Assembly: GCF_025566885.1 (NCBI RefSeq) | Contig: NZ_JAOQJQ010000002.1 | Coordinates: 124,001 to 188,000 of the forward strand | Direction of reading: 5' to 3' | DNA length: 64,000 bases | DNA from: Brotonthovivens ammoniilytica | Lineage (GTDB): Bacteria > Bacillota > Clostridia > Lachnospirales > Lachnospiraceae | Shown: positions 61,310-64,000 of the stretch, piece after piece | How the letters are laid out: each line of letters begins with the position of its first letter | Position numbering within the stretch: position 1 is the stretch's first letter | Made by a program: the position numbers and the translations under genes | Notes under the pieces: model-generated | What the model saw: only the letters and a program-made list of their open reading frames with translations | The model's database searches: none | What the model was told of the DNA's origin: nothing

Positions 61310-61348
61310 AAGTCCGTAAATACGGGATATTCCAGCATTTGCGGACTT
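61310..61348. terminator. hairpin at the right junction
   Basis: AAGTCCGTAAAT (61310-61321) pairs with ATTTGCGGACTT (61337-61348), with one G-T pair. There is an A run before it, so a T run on the minus strand only. It sits at the tentative right end of the element and could be chromosomal. Confidence 0.6.
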
Positions 61349-61489
61349 ATGGATAGATAATGAAAAAAGATTAACGTAAATATTATATAATTATAAAGTA
61401 AATTTAATGAGGAAATGAAAAAAATAAAGGTCATAATAGGATCTGCAGTTGTGTTTATCTTATACGGAAATAAAAATGGGAGGATACAG

Positions 61490-62212
61490 ATGAATGAAAC
61501 AGATATATTAAATAAGATGATTAAGGAGTCAGATAATGTAGTGTTTTTTGGCGGCGCGGGTGTATCTACAGAAAGTGGTATTCCGGATTTCAGGAGTGTG
61601 GACGGTTTATACAGCCAGACATATGCTTATCCTCCGGAGACGATTTTAAGCCATACGTTTTTCGAAAAAAATCCAGAAGAGTTTTACCGTTTTTACAAAA
61701 ATAAAATGCTGTTTTTAGGTGCTGAGCCAAATACAGCTCATGACAAGCTTGCAAAATTAGAAGCGGCGGGAAAAGTAAAGGCGGTTATTACCCAAAATAT
61801 AGACGGGCTTCATCAGGCGGCAGGCAGCAGATGTGTACTAGAGCTCCATGGAAGTGTGCATCGGAATTATTGTCAGAAGTGCGGGAAATTTTATACACCT
61901 AAGGATATTCTTGAAGCGGAAGGGATACCAAGGTGTGAGTGCGGAGGAATTATTAAACCGGATGTTGTTCTGTATGAAGAAGGGCTGGATATGGAGACAA
62001 TGGAAGCGGCTGTGAATTTTATACGCAAAGCGGATATTCTGATTATTGGCGGCACCAGCCTGGCAGTGTATCCGGCGGCAGGGCTGATAGATTATTACAG
62101 AGGCAGCAAGCTTGTTTTGATAAATAAAACGGCCACTCCTGCAGACCGGAAGGCCGATCTGCTGATTTCGGGTTCTATTGGTGAAATATTTGAAAAACTG
62201 GAGGTGTCATAA
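61490..62212 (+). CDS. cobB: NAD-dependent protein deacylase (sirtuin)
   Basis: A 240-residue sirtuin. NAD-binding FFGGAGVSTESGIPDFRS, catalytic His in LELHGSVHRNYC, and a zinc site YCQKCGKF plus CECGG. It removes acetyl or acyl groups from lysines. The ATG at 61490 has GGAGG upstream; an earlier in-frame start at 61415 adds an unlikely hydrophobic segment. It is the first chromosomal gene right of the element. Confidence 0.92.
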   Translation: MNETDILNKMIKESDNVVFFGGAGVSTESGIPDFRSVDGLYSQTYAYPPETILSHTFFEKNPEEFYRFYKNKMLFLGAEPNTAHDKLAKLEAAGKVKAVITQNIDGLHQAAGSRCVLELHGSVHRNYCQKCGKFYTPKDILEAEGIPRCECGGIIKPDVVLYEEGLDMETMEAAVNFIRKADILIIGGTSLAVYPAAGLIDYYRGSKLVLINKTATPADRKADLLISGSIGEIFEKLEVS

Positions 62213-62395
62213 GTGACATACGAAATAGGTGATATTGTAAAACTGAAAAAAAAGCATCCCTGTGGAAGTTTTGAGTGGGAGATTTTGAGAGTGGGGGCTG
62301 ATTTCAGGCTTAAATGTCTGGGGTGCGGACATCAGATTATGATCGACCGGAAAACAGTGGAAAAAAACACAAAGGACTTAAGAAAAAAAGCTTGA
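62213..62395 (+). CDS. DUF951 protein
   Basis: A 60-residue protein (MTYEIGDIVKLKKKHPCGSF, LKCLGCGHQIMIDRKTVEK) with Cys residues that may bind metal. DUF951 genes often precede rpsF in Firmicutes. GTG start immediately after the sirtuin stop; GGAGGTG lies upstream. Confidence 0.88.
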   Translation: MTYEIGDIVKLKKKHPCGSFEWEILRVGADFRLKCLGCGHQIMIDRKTVEKNTKDLRKKA

Positions 62396-62420
62396 AACCA
62401 AAAAAAATATATGATATCAT
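62392..62420 (+). promoter_or_regulatory. promoter of rpsF-ssb-rpsR
   Basis: TTGAAA (62392-62397) and TATCAT (62415-62420) with a 17-bp spacer overlap the DUF951 stop. The ~75-nt leader that follows may hold an S6:S18-type autoregulatory site, but I could not confirm its fold. Confidence 0.55.
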
Positions 62421-62498
62421 TAGAAATCGTGATATATTATAAATTTCCTTGCTCCTTACATTGTTAGGGGGCCAGAGACCAAAAGGAGGTACATTCGC

Positions 62499-62789
62499 AT
62501 GAACAAATATGAATTAGCACTGATTGTTAATGCAAAGATCGAAGATGATGCGAGAGCCGCTGTAGTAGAGAAAGCAAAAGATTACATTGCGCGTTTCGGC
62601 GGTACAGTAACAGAAGTAGAAGACTGGGGTAAGAAAAGATTAGCTTACGAAATTCAGAAAATGAACGAAGGCTTCTATTATTTCATCAAATTCGATGCTG
62701 AAGCAGGTGTTCCCGGTGAATTGGAACAGAGTGTTCGTATTATGGACAACGTGCTCAGATTCTTATGCGTTAGACAGGACGAGGCATAG
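62499..62789 (+). CDS. rpsF: 30S ribosomal protein S6
   Basis: A 96-residue S6 protein: MNKYELALIVNAKIEDDARA and EDWGKKRLAYEIQKMNEGFY are typical. AAAGGAGGT precedes the start. Standard rpsF-ssb-rpsR operon. Confidence 0.97.
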   Translation: MNKYELALIVNAKIEDDARAAVVEKAKDYIARFGGTVTEVEDWGKKRLAYEIQKMNEGFYYFIKFDAEAGVPGELEQSVRIMDNVLRFLCVRQDEA

Positions 62790-62810
62790 AATAGAAAAGA
62801 GGTTTATCCT

Positions 62811-63248
62811 ATGAATAAAGTAATTTTGATGGGACGATTGACCAGAGATCCTGAGGTTCGTTATTCTCAGGGCGAACAGTCAACAGCAGTGGCCAGATAT
62901 ACAATCGCCGTAGACAGAAGATTCAAACGGGATTCCGATACCCAGACAGCTGACTTTATCGGGTGTGTGGCATTTGGACGTCAGGGCGAATTTGCTGAGA
63001 AATATTTCCGCAAAGGAACTAAAATTGCCATCACAGGCAGAATCCAGACAGGAAGTTATACAAATAAAGACGGTCAGAGAGTGTATACCACAGATGTTGT
63101 TGTTGAAGAACAGGAGTTTGCTGAAAGCAAAGCTGCCAGTGCAGAAAATAGTTTTCAGCCGGCTGACAGACCATCGCCAAACAATGCGATTGGGGATGGC
63201 TTCATGAATATTCCGGATGGAATAGATGAAGAATTACCATTTAACTAA
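62811..63248 (+). CDS. ssb: single-stranded DNA-binding protein
   Basis: A 145-residue OB-fold SSB: MNKVILMGRLTRDPEVRYSQ and KIAITGRIQTGSYTNKDGQR, with an acidic C-terminal tip (DEELPFN) that binds partner proteins. Confidence 0.96.
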   Translation: MNKVILMGRLTRDPEVRYSQGEQSTAVARYTIAVDRRFKRDSDTQTADFIGCVAFGRQGEFAEKYFRKGTKIAITGRIQTGSYTNKDGQRVYTTDVVVEEQEFAESKAASAENSFQPADRPSPNNAIGDGFMNIPDGIDEELPFN

Positions 63249-63264
63249 ACAGGAGGTAACAATC

Positions 63265-63525
63265 ATGGCTTACAATAAAGACGGAAAAAGCGATTCTCCA
63301 ATGAAGAGAAGAGGCGGCCGCAGAAGAAAAAAAGTTTGTGTATTCTGTGGAAAAGATAATGTAATTGATTACAAAGACGTAAATAAATTAAAAAGATATA
63401 TCTCTGAGAGAGGAAAAATCCTTCCAAGAAGAATCACAGGAAACTGTGCAAAACATCAGAGAGCTCTTACCGTAGCAATTAAAAGAGCACGCCACGTAGC
63501 ATTAATGCCATACGTACAGGATTAA
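63265..63525 (+). CDS. rpsR: 30S ribosomal protein S18
   Basis: An 86-residue S18 protein: KKVCVFCGKDNVIDYKDVNK and LPRRITGNCAKHQRALT. The ATG at 63265 has AGGAGGT upstream; the longer frame from 63226 runs into ssb. Confidence 0.97.
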   Translation: MAYNKDGKSDSPMKRRGGRRRKKVCVFCGKDNVIDYKDVNKLKRYISERGKILPRRITGNCAKHQRALTVAIKRARHVALMPYVQD

Positions 63526-63538
63526 TTATTACGCAATG

Positions 63539-63574
63539 AAAAAGCTGTTGCAGGAAACTGCAGCAGCTTTTTTA
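63539..63574 (+). terminator. terminator after rpsR
   Basis: AAAGCTGTTGCAG pairs with CTGCAGCAGCTTT (one G-T pair) around GAAA, followed by T. Confidence 0.9.
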
Positions 63575-63640
63575 TAGTATCGAATGGTATAACGTTGAGT
63601 AGAGATAATTTATGAAACTGTGATTGTTTTGTAACTATAA

Positions 63641-64000
63641 TTATTTGTAAAATCCATAATTGGGGTCTGTATTTATTAGCGGTACTGCTGTTTCAAAAGC
63701 CGCAATTTTGCTTTTCCCTTCTGGTGTTGATGAATCAAAATCATCGTGGAGACTGATCAGAGCAGCTTTCTTTTCGTTTACAATTATATGAATCAGATCT
63801 ACAAGATCTCTTAAGCCGCTGGAAAAGCGTGTGAAATTATGTACATAGATAATATCTTCCGGTTGTAGTTTTTCAAGGAGAGCCAGAAGATTTTCTCTGG
63901 TTGCCATAGTGTCAATGATGATTTCAGAAGCGAATGCTTTCAGCTCATCCGTTTTTTCCGGAACACTTTCCTGGATGTCGGTTATGAATGCGTTAAAATA
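63641..64000 (-). CDS. serine recombinase (resolvase)-like protein, partial at window edge
   Basis: The frame is open to the window end, so the true start is beyond 64000; the visible part is ~119 residues. It matches the catalytic domain of resolvases: NLLALLEKLQPEDIIYVHNF, TRFSSGLRDLVDLIHIIVNE and STPEGKSKIAAFET. The active-site serine would be upstream, outside the window. The protein ends only ~20 residues after the TPEGK motif, so no DNA-binding domain is present. It may be a truncated or domain-minus recombinase. Confidence 0.65.
   Translation of the reverse strand, partial: YFNAFITDIQESVPEKTDELKAFASEIIIDTMATRENLLALLEKLQPEDIIYVHNFTRFSSGLRDLVDLIHIIVNEKKAALISLHDDFDSSTPEGKSKIAAFETAVPLINTDPNYGFYK

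Larger units (their letters stand above)
38875..61311 (+). mobile_element. Tn916-family integrative conjugative element without resistance genes
   Basis: The ~22 kb element has the Tn916 gene order from DUF961 proteins at the left to xis-int at the right, lying between the sulfatase and sirtuin genes. End positions are tentative: TTTTTAATTTATTTCAAC (38875-38892) resembles the reverse complement of ATTGAAAAGTTAAAAAAA (61294-61311), like imperfect terminal repeats of this family. Arm-type sites (AGTAGTAAAT-like) lie inside both ends. Backbone: coupling ATPase, oriT, relaxase, TcpD/E, ArdA, VirB4, VirB6, NlpC/P60, TcpC, sigma-like, Orf8-like, Xis, Int. I see no tet or other resistance gene and no Tn916 orf9-type repressor. 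Cargo: giant adhesin, small DUF protein, XRE regulator, MarR/flavin module, alkyltransferase-like protein. Confidence 0.9.

Noticed and set aside
61310..61348. Treating the right hairpin as the exact element end
   Set aside because: No matching sequence was found at the left end; the terminal-repeat-like TTGAAAAGTTAAAAA just before it is a slightly better candidate, but neither is proven.
1..64000. CRISPR arrays or complete insertion sequences
   Set aside because: I saw no regularly spaced repeats and no transposase in the window; the partial resolvase-like gene at the right edge is the only other mobile-type gene.

Overview
The window looks like the chromosome of a spore-forming, anaerobic gut clostridium, most likely of the Lachnospiraceae. 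This is inference from gene content and style: AGGAGG ribosome-binding sites, moderate-to-low GC, spore maturation genes spmA/spmB, a PSP1-family YaaT, selenocysteine and molybdenum-cofactor functions, a cobalamin riboswitch, an oxygen-sensitive glycyl radical enzyme, and a Tn916-family conjugative element.

Layout. 1-1.4 kb: the end of selB, tRNA-Sec and an fdhD-like gene (selenium/formate dehydrogenase functions). 1.5-3.5 kb: a flavin reductase divergent from a LysR regulator. 3.8-8.4 kb: a complete sugar-type ABC importer (lipoprotein, permease, double ATPase, second permease). 8.8-18.6 kb: a ten-gene catabolic operon with SDR, metal-ligand-poor M24 'creatinase-like' hydrolase, glycyl radical activase, MDR dehydrogenase, glycyl radical enzyme (GRE), RpiB-type isomerase, DhaL, DhaK, LsrF-type aldolase/thiolase and a small VOC-like protein. 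18.7-19.4 kb: a convergent Crp/Fnr-family regulator. 19.6-22.9 kb: cobalamin riboswitch and a btuFCD-type importer. 23.0-24.3 kb: an MFS transporter interrupted by an in-frame UGA. 24.6-36.2 kb: mobA-mobB fusion, an amino-acid decarboxylase/kinase/holB/yaaT/trmN6/rsmI housekeeping run, a DUF885 lipoprotein with a MarR regulator, spmAB and a cysK-like gene. 36.4-38.6 kb: an LTA-synthase-like membrane sulfatase. About 38.9-61.3 kb: an integrative conjugative element. 61.5-64 kb: sirtuin, DUF951, rpsF-ssb-rpsR and the end of a serine-recombinase-like gene.

The most interesting system is the importer plus GRE operon (3.6-19.5 kb). Both promoters carry the same pair of Crp-like operators (core GACATATGTC plus a degenerate copy) exactly 33 bp apart, with the proximal site placed about 41.5 bp upstream of the inferred start. 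The same palindrome lies upstream of the adjacent Crp/Fnr gene. Importer and enzymes therefore look like one regulon. The logic resembles the AI-2 (lsr) pathway, with a two-permease Rbs-type importer, a kinase, an isomerase and LsrF, but with DhaK/DhaL, RpiB, two dehydrogenases, a hydrolase and a GRE added. I cannot name the substrate.

The conjugative element has a nearly complete Tn916-type backbone (two DUF961 proteins, FtsK-like coupling ATPase, oriT, MobT relaxase, DUF3789, TcpD, ArdA twice, TcpE, VirB4-like ATPase, VirB6-like protein, NlpC/P60 hydrolase, TcpC, sigma-like protein, Orf8-like protein, Xis, Int). I see no antibiotic resistance gene. Instead it carries a very large thioester/VaFE adhesin at its left end and AT-rich cargo: an XRE regulator, a MarR/FMN-binding/flavodoxin module with a textbook operator-promoter, and an alkyltransferase-like protein.
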